64,000 nucleotides of DNA, from contig CAZGKW010000001.1 in NCBI GenBank assembly GCA_964526295.1, positions 1 to 64,000 on the forward strand. Reading direction: 5' to 3'. The notes under the pieces were generated by a model. That model was not told the DNA's origin. It made no database searches and saw nothing but the letters and a program-made list of their open reading frames with translations. Every line of letters starts with the position of its first letter. The stretch's first letter is position 1. This stretch comes from CAZGKW01 sp964526295. Lineage in GTDB: Bacteria; Planctomycetota; Phycisphaerae; FEN-1346. A program made the position numbers and the translations under genes. Shown piece after piece: positions 49,499-57,980 of this stretch.

Positions 49499-50434
49499 AT
49501 GCGACCCACTGGGAGACGCGGCGCCCGCGGGGGCTTCACGCTGGTCGAGCTGGTGACCGCGGCCGCGCTGATGAGCATGATGATGGTCGGCGTGATCGAG
49601 GTGTTCCAGATCATCACGGAGGCCGCCGCCGAGGCCGAGGCCATCTCGTACAGCCAGCAGCAGCTTCGGGGGCTGTTCGACACGCTCCACCGCGACATGC
49701 GCGGCCTGACGCGCGAGGGCTACCTGAAGATCGACACGAACTACTGCACCCGGACCAGCAATCCCACCCAGGGGACCGGCACGACCGCCTCCTACGCCGT
49801 CCACAGCCTCCGGTTCGTCAGCATCGGGGCCTGGGACGGCATCTTCGAGAGCCGGGGCGAGACGCACGGCACGGCGGCCGAAGTCTGCTACACGGCCAAC
49901 GTGACGTACGTCCCGGGCAACCCGAGCTCGTTCCGCCAGGTCCAGGGACGGAGCCAGAAGGAGGACATCCGGCGGGGCGTCATCGCCCGAGGCGCCTGGA
50001 TCATGGGCGGCTCGCCCGGGGCCGGCGGCGACGTCGACGACGCCTCCCAGGCCCCCTACCTGGCCCACGTCTTCTCCGGGGGGGCCAGCGGACGCGCTAA
50101 CGAGTACGTCTACATCTCTCCCTGGCTTGAAGGCGAGGGGCTGCCGGACGAGCCCGAGACGCTCCGCCGCGTCATGGCCACCTGCGCCGGCGAATTCTAC
50201 GTCGAGTACTGGGACGAGGTGGGCGGGAGCGGCACGTGGAGGAGCCAGAACAAGTCCTGGACGCCCACCACACCCGGCGAGTGGCCCCGAGCGATTCGCG
50301 TGACGGCGTCGGTCCACGACCCGGAGGACACGTCCGCCCCGAACGTCATCCGCAACGCCAGCGGCCAGGTCGTTTCCGAGGAACGCCATCGCGGCTTCGC
50401 CCTCCAGGAGGTCTTCTGGGTCAGCGACCCGTAA
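49499..50434 (+). CDS. Pseudopilin (GspJ/PilW-like)
   Basis: A 311-residue prepilin: leader MRPTGRRGARGG, then FTLVELVTAAALMSMMMVGV with Glu5. The globular domain has QQLRGLFDTLHRDMRGLTRE, typical of GspJ-like proteins, and ends with FALQEVFWVSDP. The ATG at 49499 is preceded by AAGGGG about 9 bases upstream; the longer frame that begins at 48668 is antisense-quality sequence in the preceding gene. Second gene of the operon. Confidence 0.82.
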   Translation: MRPTGRRGARGGFTLVELVTAAALMSMMMVGVIEVFQIITEAAAEAEAISYSQQQLRGLFDTLHRDMRGLTREGYLKIDTNYCTRTSNPTQGTGTTASYAVHSLRFVSIGAWDGIFESRGETHGTAAEVCYTANVTYVPGNPSSFRQVQGRSQKEDIRRGVIARGAWIMGGSPGAGGDVDDASQAPYLAHVFSGGASGRANEYVYISPWLEGEGLPDEPETLRRVMATCAGEFYVEYWDEVGGSGTWRSQNKSWTPTTPGEWPRAIRVTASVHDPEDTSAPNVIRNASGQVVSEERHRGFALQEVFWVSDP

Positions 50435-50459
50435 CCGGCCCCGGCAGAGGCCGACAGAC

Positions 50460-53084
50460 ATGAGGCAGCCTCCTATGACCCGTCAAGCCAACCGACGCGG
50501 ATCCGTCCTGGTCGTCGTGCTCGGCATCCTGGCCATCCTTGCCGTGGTCGGCGTGGCCATGGTGACGATGAGCGGCGTGGACCGGCAGACCGTCCAGAGC
50601 TTCTCGCTCCAGACCCAGTTCGGCCTGATGGCCGACGGGGCCGTCGATTACGTCAGCCACGCCCTCGTCGACGATCTGTGGGAGTGGGACGTCAGCAACA
50701 AAAAGTACCGTCGGCTCCTGAGCGTCACCGACAGCACCGAGACGTTCGACATCGCCGACAAGAACTTCGACTGGTTCCTGACCTCGCCGGTCACCGACAA
50801 CCAGGAGCCGCAGCACCGGGCCTTCTCGCGGAGCCTGGCGGCGAGGTACTACGGCATCGAGGGCTTCGAGGAGGCCGGCGACGAGCACTACCTGAACACC
50901 CTCGATTTCCCCGTGGCGGAGTCGTCCCAACGGCCCCTGGCCGTGTGGAACCCCGACCTGTCCTGCCCGTTCGAAGGCGGCCTGGTCCGCGTCGCCGTCG
51001 CCGTCCTGGACCACGGGAGCATGGTCAACGTCAACGCCCACGGCTACGGCAGCGCGCCGAGCTGGCCGTATGCCGACGCCGCCGACCAGGGCGCCGGCTA
51101 CTTCATCTGCGAGGTCGAGCCGGTCAACATCCTGGACCGGTCGGGTCTGACGACGGGCTCGTTCGGCCGGTGGCAGTCGACGGGCTTCGGCGGAGGGGCG
51201 CCCGGTATCCCCGAGACGGGCGAAACGCTCATCGAGCTGCCCCACATCGTGACGACCGGCCGCCGCAACCTGCCGTTTACCCTCGCCGAAGAGTTCGAGC
51301 TCCGCCGCCTCCGCGGGACGTTCTACACCAGCCGCCTGGAGCAGATCTGGACCGGCCTGAAGGTGTCCCCGGACTCGGTCAACATCACGTCGGCCAGGAA
51401 CCGTCTCGGCCTGACCACCGTCAGTTGGACGTCGGAAGTCCGCGGCGACAAAAATTCCTTCACCCACCTGACCGGCAACGACGGCAAGGGCGACGGCGGC
51501 GAATGGTCCGCCCGCAAGGTCGACCTTAACCTCGACAGCGGCGACGCCATCTACAGCGCCCTGAAGGACCACCAGGTCATCACCAACGACAACGACCTGA
51601 AGCAGCTCGTCGCCAACATCCTGGCCTATCGCGACGGCGACAACACCTTCGAGGACGAATACGCCGGATTCGTCGGGGCCGAGCGGCAGCCCTTCTTCAG
51701 CGAGATGGGCGCCAGCTACGTCCAGGAGGCCGACGTCAGCGAGGAGGGAGAGGTCGAGGTCGAGAAGGAGATCTGGACGATCAAGTTCGAGCTGTTCAAC
51801 CCGTGGCCCGGCGACAACCCCTGGGAGAACACGCTCAGCCTGAACAAGATCGAGGTGTTCGTGCGGGGCAGCAACCTGACGTCCGCCGGCGCCAATCCCC
51901 CGCTGGACATCGGCGCCCTGAAGATGCCCAAGGAGAGCGCCCGCTTCACCGACGGCCGGCCGGCCGTCTACGAGTACAGCGTCGAGGTCGACCGGACGAA
52001 GGGCGAGCTTATCACCACGAAGTTCCAGACGGTCATGCTGCGGCTCAAGATCGCCGGCTTCCCGGGGGCCATCGACATGATCACCCCGGGCCAGGTCAAG
52101 TCGCTCACCGACATGGCCAAGCAGGCCGGCGCCGGTTCGCACGTCCGCGGGGCCCGCAAGTTCGGCATCGTGACCGAGACGCGCGGCCCGGGCGGCGACG
52201 AGATGCCCGTCATCTACATCGACGGATGGACCTACGAGCAGGGCGAGGGCGGCTTCGGCGACCCGCCGCAAAAGCTGACCAGCGTGGCCGGCCTGGTCCC
52301 CATTCGCGTCGCCAACTCGGTCCCCGACGACTACGACCCCATGATCGACGGGACCCTGCCCATCCGCGCCACGGCCGGACGCCAGAGCTACAAGGCCTTC
52401 GCCCGCCTCGGCGAGCTCAACCGCGTCCTGGCCCCGAAGAACCTGCCCGGCAACTGGTTCTGGTTCCCCCCGTGGGTCATCGCCCTGACCGAATCCAACC
52501 AGACCGACCGCAACATCAAGTTTGACTGGCGGGCCTATCCCGAGGCCGCCAACTACCTCTGTGTCGGCGGGCCCTGGTCCGACAACGTGGACAATGACGG
52601 CGACGGGTTCATCGACGGACAGGACGACGGCACGTCCAACAGCGGCCGACGCAGCGGACCCGAGTTGCGCGTCGCCGGCAAGATCAACATCAACACCGCC
52701 ACCGAGGACACGCTCCGCAGCATGCTCAGCGGCGTCAACCTCAGCGTCTCCCCCGCCGCCATCATCAGCCGGCGGCCCTTCGACACCATCGGCAAGCTGG
52801 CCCAGGTCCCGGGCAACGCCGGCAACGAGGCCAAGGGCGACGTCGAGAAGGACGACATCGTCTTCACGCGGCTATCCAACATCACCACCACCCGCAGCGA
52901 CGTCTTCAGTGTCTACGGGACGATCCAGTTCATCGACCTGGCCAACTCCTCGGGCAGCGACGTCCGGGTCCTCAGGGGACGCCGCTTCTGGGCCCTGATC
53001 GACCGGTCGCCGGCCCTGGCCTACGCCCCCACCGAAGACAAGGGGCTTCACCCCCGGGTCATGAACTTCCAGTGGCTCGATTGA
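50460..53084 (+). CDS. GspK-like large minor pseudopilin
   Basis: An 874-residue protein with an N-terminal prepilin-like hydrophobic helix (GSVLVVVLGILAILAVVGVA) lacking the Gly-Phe site of its neighbours, as usual for GspK. Near the C-terminus is a helix-hairpin-helix segment GKININTATEDTLRSML, characteristic of GspK. A calcium-loop-like DNDGDGFIDGQDDG lies at about residues 710-723. It is more than twice the usual GspK length of about 320, with a large middle part of unknown fold. Start 50460 (or 50475). Third gene of the operon. Confidence 0.78.
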   Translation: MRQPPMTRQANRRGSVLVVVLGILAILAVVGVAMVTMSGVDRQTVQSFSLQTQFGLMADGAVDYVSHALVDDLWEWDVSNKKYRRLLSVTDSTETFDIADKNFDWFLTSPVTDNQEPQHRAFSRSLAARYYGIEGFEEAGDEHYLNTLDFPVAESSQRPLAVWNPDLSCPFEGGLVRVAVAVLDHGSMVNVNAHGYGSAPSWPYADAADQGAGYFICEVEPVNILDRSGLTTGSFGRWQSTGFGGGAPGIPETGETLIELPHIVTTGRRNLPFTLAEEFELRRLRGTFYTSRLEQIWTGLKVSPDSVNITSARNRLGLTTVSWTSEVRGDKNSFTHLTGNDGKGDGGEWSARKVDLNLDSGDAIYSALKDHQVITNDNDLKQLVANILAYRDGDNTFEDEYAGFVGAERQPFFSEMGASYVQEADVSEEGEVEVEKEIWTIKFELFNPWPGDNPWENTLSLNKIEVFVRGSNLTSAGANPPLDIGALKMPKESARFTDGRPAVYEYSVEVDRTKGELITTKFQTVMLRLKIAGFPGAIDMITPGQVKSLTDMAKQAGAGSHVRGARKFGIVTETRGPGGDEMPVIYIDGWTYEQGEGGFGDPPQKLTSVAGLVPIRVANSVPDDYDPMIDGTLPIRATAGRQSYKAFARLGELNRVLAPKNLPGNWFWFPPWVIALTESNQTDRNIKFDWRAYPEAANYLCVGGPWSDNVDNDGDGFIDGQDDGTSNSGRRSGPELRVAGKININTATEDTLRSMLSGVNLSVSPAAIISRRPFDTIGKLAQVPGNAGNEAKGDVEKDDIVFTRLSNITTTRSDVFSVYGTIQFIDLANSSGSDVRVLRGRRFWALIDRSPALAYAPTEDKGLHPRVMNFQWLD

Positions 53085-53174
53085 GCGGCGGACCACTCGG
53101 CGGGCCGCTCCGGCCGGCCGGTGCAGCGACCCCCGCCGCAAGGAAAGCCTTTCGCCTCCCGCCCCGCCGCCGGG

Positions 53175-53180
53175 TATACT
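53175..53180 (+). promoter_or_regulatory. -10 box TATACT immediately before the vWA gene
   Basis: TATACT ends 7 bases before the ATG at 53188, again implying a leaderless or near-leaderless transcript. The -35 (about TTCGCC at 53151) is poor. Confidence 0.4.
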
Positions 53181-53187
53181 TCGCCGC

Positions 53188-55698
53188 ATGGACGCGATCC
53201 ACCTGGCCCGGCCGTGGGTGCTCGTTTTGGCCCTCGGGGTCTCGGCGGCCCTGATCGCGGCGGCCTTCCCCAGACGTGGCCGCCGACCGGGCGCCGCCGC
53301 CCGGGCCGCCCTCGGGTGCCTGGCCGCGGGCCTGCTGCTGGCGGCGCTGGCCGGTCCCTCGGTCCGCATCGGCGAAGGCGCCGCCGCGGTCGTCGTCGCC
53401 GAGGACGTCTCGCCCAGCATGATGCTGGCGGGCGCACAACTCCCGCTCGACACCCTCCAGGAGGCCGTCGAGGTCCACGGCGTCCCGGTCGAACCGTTCG
53501 GCCGTGCCGACCCCGGCACCGACGTCGCCCAGGGGCTCCGCAGGGCCGCTCGAGCCCTGCCGCAGGGCCGCGGCGGGGTCGTCCTCCTCTACACGGACGG
53601 CCGCGAGACCGAAGGCGACGCCGTACGGGCCGCCTCCGAGCTGGCGTCGCGCGGCGTCCCGGTCCACGCCCTGCTCCCCGACCTCGCTTCCGTGGCCGAT
53701 GTGCGGATCGCCTCGATCTTGCCGCTGACGGAGGCGCGGCCCGGGCAGGGCCTTCGCCTCCAAGTCCGCGTCGCCTCGACTGTGACCGCCTCCGCCGTGC
53801 TTCGCGTGTCGCGGCCCGCCGCCGAGGAGGGGCCTGCACTGACATGGGAGCGGTCGCTTGACCTGAGGCCGGGTCTCGGCGCGACGGCCGTCATCGAGGA
53901 GACGGCCCCTTCGTCGGGCCTGCTCGCCTACCGGGCCGAGGTCACCGCCGAAGCGGACGCGGTAGCTGAGAACAACGCCGCCTCGCTGCTCGTCCAGGTC
54001 GGACCGCCGCGGTCGGTCGCTTACGTGCACGGCGGGGAACGCCCCGGCCGGGCAGCCCGGTGGCTCGAGCGATCGCTGCCGGCGGGTCTGGTAGTGCAGA
54101 CCGTCGCCGCGGCCGAGGGAGTCTCCTACGGGCCCGACGTGGCGGTCGTCGTCCTCGATAACATGCCGGCCCGCGAATCGCTGGCAGCCGAGCCGGCGAG
54201 GCGACTCGCCCGCCGGGTCAGCAACGGCGGCCTGGGCTTGCTCGTCCTGGGGGGCGACGCCGCCTTCGGAGCGGGCGGCTATGCCGACTCGCCGCTCGAT
54301 GCGGTCCTGCCGGCCGAGACGCCGGCCGAGCGGCGGCCCGTCCGGCTCGTCCTCGTCATCGATGCCAGCGGCTCCATGAACGAGGCCGTCGGCGGGGTCC
54401 GTAAGCTCACCCTCGCCACCCAGGCCGTCCTGGCCTTGAGGCCGGCCCTGGGGCCCGACGACCGCGTCGCCATCGTCGCGTTCGCCACCGAGGCGCAGCC
54501 GGTCTCGCCGCTTCGGCCGGTGGCCGAGTGGGCGGCGCTTCGCCGGTCGCTGCTCACCTTGACGGCGGGGGGCGGCACGCGGATCAGCCCGGCCCTCGGC
54601 GCGGCACTCGGGCTGCTCCTGCCCGAGCCGGCCGACGAGGAGACCGCCCGGCACGTGTTGCTCCTGAGCGACGGGCGGAGCGAGGACTTCGAGGTGGCCC
54701 GCCTCGCCGGGGCCTTCCGCGAGGCGGGGGTCAGCGTCTCGGCCGTCGCGACGGGGGCCGATGCCGATCGGGGCCGCCTGGGGCGATTGGCCGAGGCGAC
54801 CGGCGGTCGGCTTTACGTCGAGAGGGACCTCGCGCGGCTTGCGGAGACGTTCCTCGCGGACCTCGCACGCGCCCGCGGCGAGGGCTTGGTGAAGGGGCCG
54901 TTGGGAGTCAGTTGGGGGCGACCGGCGCCCATCTGGGGCGCACCGGGGCCCCCGTTGCCCCCCGTTTCTGCATGGAACCCGACGCGGGCCCGTGACGAGG
55001 CGACCGTCCACTGGGTCGGCGTGAGCGGGACCGACGACGACGACGACGACAAGCCGCCGCCTCTGCTGGCATCCTGGCGGGTCGGCATCGGGGCCGCTGC
55101 GGCCCTGCCCTGGCCCGTCTCCGGCGCGTCCGGCGCGTGGCTCGAGGAGGCAGGGCTGCCGCAACGGCTGGCGGAGATCGTCCTGTGGCTCCGCGGACCG
55201 GACGTGCCGCCCGATTGGTCCGCCCGCCTCGTGGAACGAGACGCTCGGCGCCTCGTCCGCGCGGTGCTGGCCCCGGAGGCGATCGTCGACAAGGCGCCCG
55301 GTTTTGTCGCGACCGTGTTCGGGACCGGTGCGGTCGAGGCCAGGCGCGTCGAACTGGAGCAGGTCGAGCCGGGGACCTACGAGGCGTCGCTCGGCCGGTC
55401 CCGCGGACCGGCGGCCGCCGTGGTGGTCGCCCGTGAGGGGGGCGGCCGGGAGCGGATGACGCTCGCCGCGCCGGGGCTGCCGGCGGCGGAGCTCGACGCC
55501 TTCGGCGTCGACCTGGAGCGGCTCGAGCGAATCGTCGCGGCGGCCGGCGGACGCATCCATGCGACGCCCGAATCCCTCGCCGCCGCGTTGGAGGCGATCG
55601 AGCAGCGGAGCTACCGTCCGGCGGGGTGGCACCTGGCCTGGGCGGGCGCGGCGGCCGCCGTGCTGCTGGTCGTCCTCCGCCTCGCGGGCAAGCTTTAG
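53188..55698 (+). CDS. Membrane protein with two von Willebrand A domains
   Basis: An 836-residue protein with BatA-like topology: two N-terminal spans (about residues 9-27 and 38-55) and a final span (about 812-830). A first vWA-like domain (about 65-165) lacks the DxSxS metal site, reading AEDVSPSMM, but keeps LLYTDGRE. A glutamine-amidotransferase-like segment follows (about 275-375). Then comes a complete vWA domain with the metal site VIDASGSMNE and LLLSDGRSEDFE (about 385-560). Such proteins are common in Planctomycetota and often act with MoxR ATPases; none is adjacent. Confidence 0.8.
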   Translation: MDAIHLARPWVLVLALGVSAALIAAAFPRRGRRPGAAARAALGCLAAGLLLAALAGPSVRIGEGAAAVVVAEDVSPSMMLAGAQLPLDTLQEAVEVHGVPVEPFGRADPGTDVAQGLRRAARALPQGRGGVVLLYTDGRETEGDAVRAASELASRGVPVHALLPDLASVADVRIASILPLTEARPGQGLRLQVRVASTVTASAVLRVSRPAAEEGPALTWERSLDLRPGLGATAVIEETAPSSGLLAYRAEVTAEADAVAENNAASLLVQVGPPRSVAYVHGGERPGRAARWLERSLPAGLVVQTVAAAEGVSYGPDVAVVVLDNMPARESLAAEPARRLARRVSNGGLGLLVLGGDAAFGAGGYADSPLDAVLPAETPAERRPVRLVLVIDASGSMNEAVGGVRKLTLATQAVLALRPALGPDDRVAIVAFATEAQPVSPLRPVAEWAALRRSLLTLTAGGGTRISPALGAALGLLLPEPADEETARHVLLLSDGRSEDFEVARLAGAFREAGVSVSAVATGADADRGRLGRLAEATGGRLYVERDLARLAETFLADLARARGEGLVKGPLGVSWGRPAPIWGAPGPPLPPVSAWNPTRARDEATVHWVGVSGTDDDDDDKPPPLLASWRVGIGAAAALPWPVSGASGAWLEEAGLPQRLAEIVLWLRGPDVPPDWSARLVERDARRLVRAVLAPEAIVDKAPGFVATVFGTGAVEARRVELEQVEPGTYEASLGRSRGPAAAVVVAREGGGRERMTLAAPGLPAAELDAFGVDLERLERIVAAAGGRIHATPESLAAALEAIEQRSYRPAGWHLAWAGAAAAVLLVVLRLAGKL

Positions 55699-55717
55699 GC
55701 GGTCCGGCGTTCGACTT

Positions 55718-55863
55718 TCAACGCCGAGGTCGCCCAGACCGCGCAGAGAAGCGAACGGAAGTCGTTTTAGGAATCGAGGTCGTTGTTATCTGCGGCCATC
55801 TGCGTCATCTGCGGACGATCCGTTTCTTTTTTCCCTCGGCGTCCTCTACGGTCTCTGCGTTGA
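55718..55863. repeat. Intergenic repeat with inverted ends
   Basis: TCAACGCCGAGG at 55718-55729 is matched in inverse by CCTCGGCG (55834-55841) and GCGTTGA (55857-55863). The centre holds the iterated words ATCTGCGGCC, ATCTGCGTC and ATCTGCGGAC followed by a T-rich tract. The ATCTGCG...CCTCGGCG...CTCTGCG style is typical of dispersed intergenic repeats in related genomes. It fills the gap between the vWA and PilZ genes. Confidence 0.55.
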
Positions 55864-55881
55864 GAAGCCGAGCCCGGAGGG

Positions 55882-56223
55882 CTACAAGGCGGGGTCGAGG
55901 AGCCGTTCGGCGAAGTTGCTGTCGAAGACGACCACGACCGCGCTTCGCCAGTCGCCCATGATGGTGATGCGGCGGACTTCCCCGTGGAGCTTGACGAGGC
56001 GTCGCCGAGGACCGGTGGCCCGGACCTGGGGGACGCTCAGCTCGACCCAGACGCGGAGGGCGTCGCGAAGGGCCGCCCCGCCGCGGCCGATGATGCGGAT
56101 GCCGCCGGGGGCGATATCGGCCGTTCGGCCCCGAAGCAGCACCCGGCCGGTCTTGTCGCGGACGACGGCAGGGAAGGCGAGGGCGTATCGGGCGTGGCGA
56201 CGACGTTCCTTGACGCGAACCAT
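55882..56223 (-). CDS. PilZ-domain protein
   Basis: A 113-residue single-domain protein. The N-terminal RRHARY resembles the RxxxR c-di-GMP-binding motif, and DIAPGGIRI stands where (D/N)xSxxG is expected, with Pro in place of Ser. Binding of c-di-GMP is therefore plausible but not certain. It is convergent with the vWA gene and divergent from the next gene. The start ATG at 56223 was chosen as the only one before the motif. Confidence 0.75.
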   Translation of the reverse strand: MVRVKERRRHARYALAFPAVVRDKTGRVLLRGRTADIAPGGIRIIGRGGAALRDALRVWVELSVPQVRATGPRRRLVKLHGEVRRITIMGDWRSAVVVVFDSNFAERLLDPAL

Positions 56224-56441
56224 GCGGGGACCTCGGGCGGCAGGGGAGATTCGCCCACGGGCGCAGGGGACCGTACGGCTGACCGCACAGGGACTATCGG
56301 CAGCCCCCGCGGAACGGCTTCAGGCATTCCCCGCCCCGCCGGCTTGCCCCGCGGGTTCACCCGGATAGAGTGCCCCGAACGCCCGGGGCGGTCGCGGGAG
56401 GAAACGCTATCAAGCACGATCGAAGAGGGCGTATCCGGCGA

Positions 56442-57923
56442 ATGGGTGAGAGAATGCTGCGAACCGGTCTGGTTTTGGCGGCGCTGGCGGCGGCGGTGCC
56501 CCCCGCGGCCCGAGGTGACACGTGGGAAGACTATCCCCCGCCGTTCGACGAGTTCGAGCCGGGCTATCGCAACGCCAACCGGGCCAACACCGGGGTCTGG
56601 CTGAAGGCGGCCGAGGCGCCCGGCTACGCCGAGGCGACCGCCTGGGACCCGGCCTTCGAGGACCACGCCGTCTGGCCTGCCCTGACAGGCAAGGAGAAGT
56701 ACACCGGCCAGACGTGGAAGAAAGCCCCCCTGCTCCTCTGGGCCCATCCGGGCCAGAGCGCCGGCGTCCGCGGCGCCACGCACGACACCTACGACCCGGC
56801 CAACTGGATTGACGCCGCCACCGGCAAACCCCCGCCCGTCGAGGACATGCGAGACCTTCTGGACGGGACGCGGGACTTCCTCATCCCGCCGGCCGACCCG
56901 CGGTACCAGGTGAGCTGGAAAGTGCCGGGGCGGGAGCACGCCCGCATCTCGATCCGCCACCTCACCATCGGCCGCAACGCCTCCTGGTACACCTCGGGCA
57001 TCGACATCCACGGCAACGTCTGGGTCAAGGCGGGCGGGTCGATCGGGAACCACGGCGCCATGTCGCCCGTGGGCGTGGAGCACAGCTTCTTCCGCAACGA
57101 CAACCCCTACGCCCCGGTCGAGCACCGCGAGGGCGGCTACGGCAGCCACGTCTCGCAATACGTCGTGATGAACAAGCCGGGCGCGACCTGTGAGTTCATC
57201 GGGGCCTTCTCGATGACCGACGAGTTCCGCGTCATGGGCGGCACGATGATCGCGGCGGTCGACTCCGAGGTCCACCCGGGCCGCAACGCCACCCCCATCA
57301 TCGCCCCGGAGGCGGCGCTGGCGCTGCTGGACGGCGCGTTCTTCGGCAAGATCATCAACCAGTTCGACACGGCCGACATGATCTGCGACGGGACGATCAG
57401 CGGCGGCCTGCCCGACCGGCCCTTGACGCGCGACTGCACGTTCGCCCTGGGCTACAAGAACTGGCCGCCGGTCCACTTCTCGGTCGAGCCGGGGTCGGAG
57501 CGGGACAAGGAATGGAACCGCCGCCGCACCAGCCTCGTCCTCAAGGAAGGCGCGAAGATGGTCGTCCACTCGACGGACCTTTCGAAGGCCCGGATGGTGG
57601 TCAAGTGGCACGGCATGCGGCGAACGTGGGCCATCAACCACTACTTCCAGGGCCTCGACAGCCCCCGCACCACCGTCTACTTCAAGGACCCGCAAATCCG
57701 CAAGGAGTTCGACTCGGTCCCGCCGAAGATCGACCTCTGGTGCGGCCCGGGCGTCATGCTCAGCGGCCTTCGGTTCGAGGACCTGCGGAAGGGGGGCCTG
57801 ATGCACGCCGACGAGGCCACGAAGCGGTCCTGGAAGGACCTGGACTTCGGCCCGAGCTGCGCGGGGTCCGGCGAGGAGCACTACTCGCACGTCCCGAAGG
57901 TCGGCCGCAGCGGGGAGTACTGA
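56442..57923 (+). CDS. Secreted protein of unknown function
   Basis: A 493-residue exported protein (signal MLRTGLVLAALAAAVPPAARG). I do not recognise the family. The middle, about residues 130-400, has regularly spaced Gly/Asn/Val strands (SIRHLTIGRNASWYTSGIDI, GNVWVKAGGSIGNHGAMSPV, AGLLDG-like ALALLDGAFFGKI) that suggest a right-handed beta-helix, hence carbohydrate binding or cleavage. The N-terminus of the mature protein is rich in aromatic residues. It lies tail to tail with a sulfatase gene, which would fit sulfated-glycan use. ATG 56454 is an alternative start. Confidence 0.65.
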   Translation: MGERMLRTGLVLAALAAAVPPAARGDTWEDYPPPFDEFEPGYRNANRANTGVWLKAAEAPGYAEATAWDPAFEDHAVWPALTGKEKYTGQTWKKAPLLLWAHPGQSAGVRGATHDTYDPANWIDAATGKPPPVEDMRDLLDGTRDFLIPPADPRYQVSWKVPGREHARISIRHLTIGRNASWYTSGIDIHGNVWVKAGGSIGNHGAMSPVGVEHSFFRNDNPYAPVEHREGGYGSHVSQYVVMNKPGATCEFIGAFSMTDEFRVMGGTMIAAVDSEVHPGRNATPIIAPEAALALLDGAFFGKIINQFDTADMICDGTISGGLPDRPLTRDCTFALGYKNWPPVHFSVEPGSERDKEWNRRRTSLVLKEGAKMVVHSTDLSKARMVVKWHGMRRTWAINHYFQGLDSPRTTVYFKDPQIRKEFDSVPPKIDLWCGPGVMLSGLRFEDLRKGGLMHADEATKRSWKDLDFGPSCAGSGEEHYSHVPKVGRSGEY

Positions 57924-57980
57924 CCCGCGGGGCGACCCTCTCCCGCCAGGGGAGAGAGGGGGGGGCAATGAGGCAGCCTC

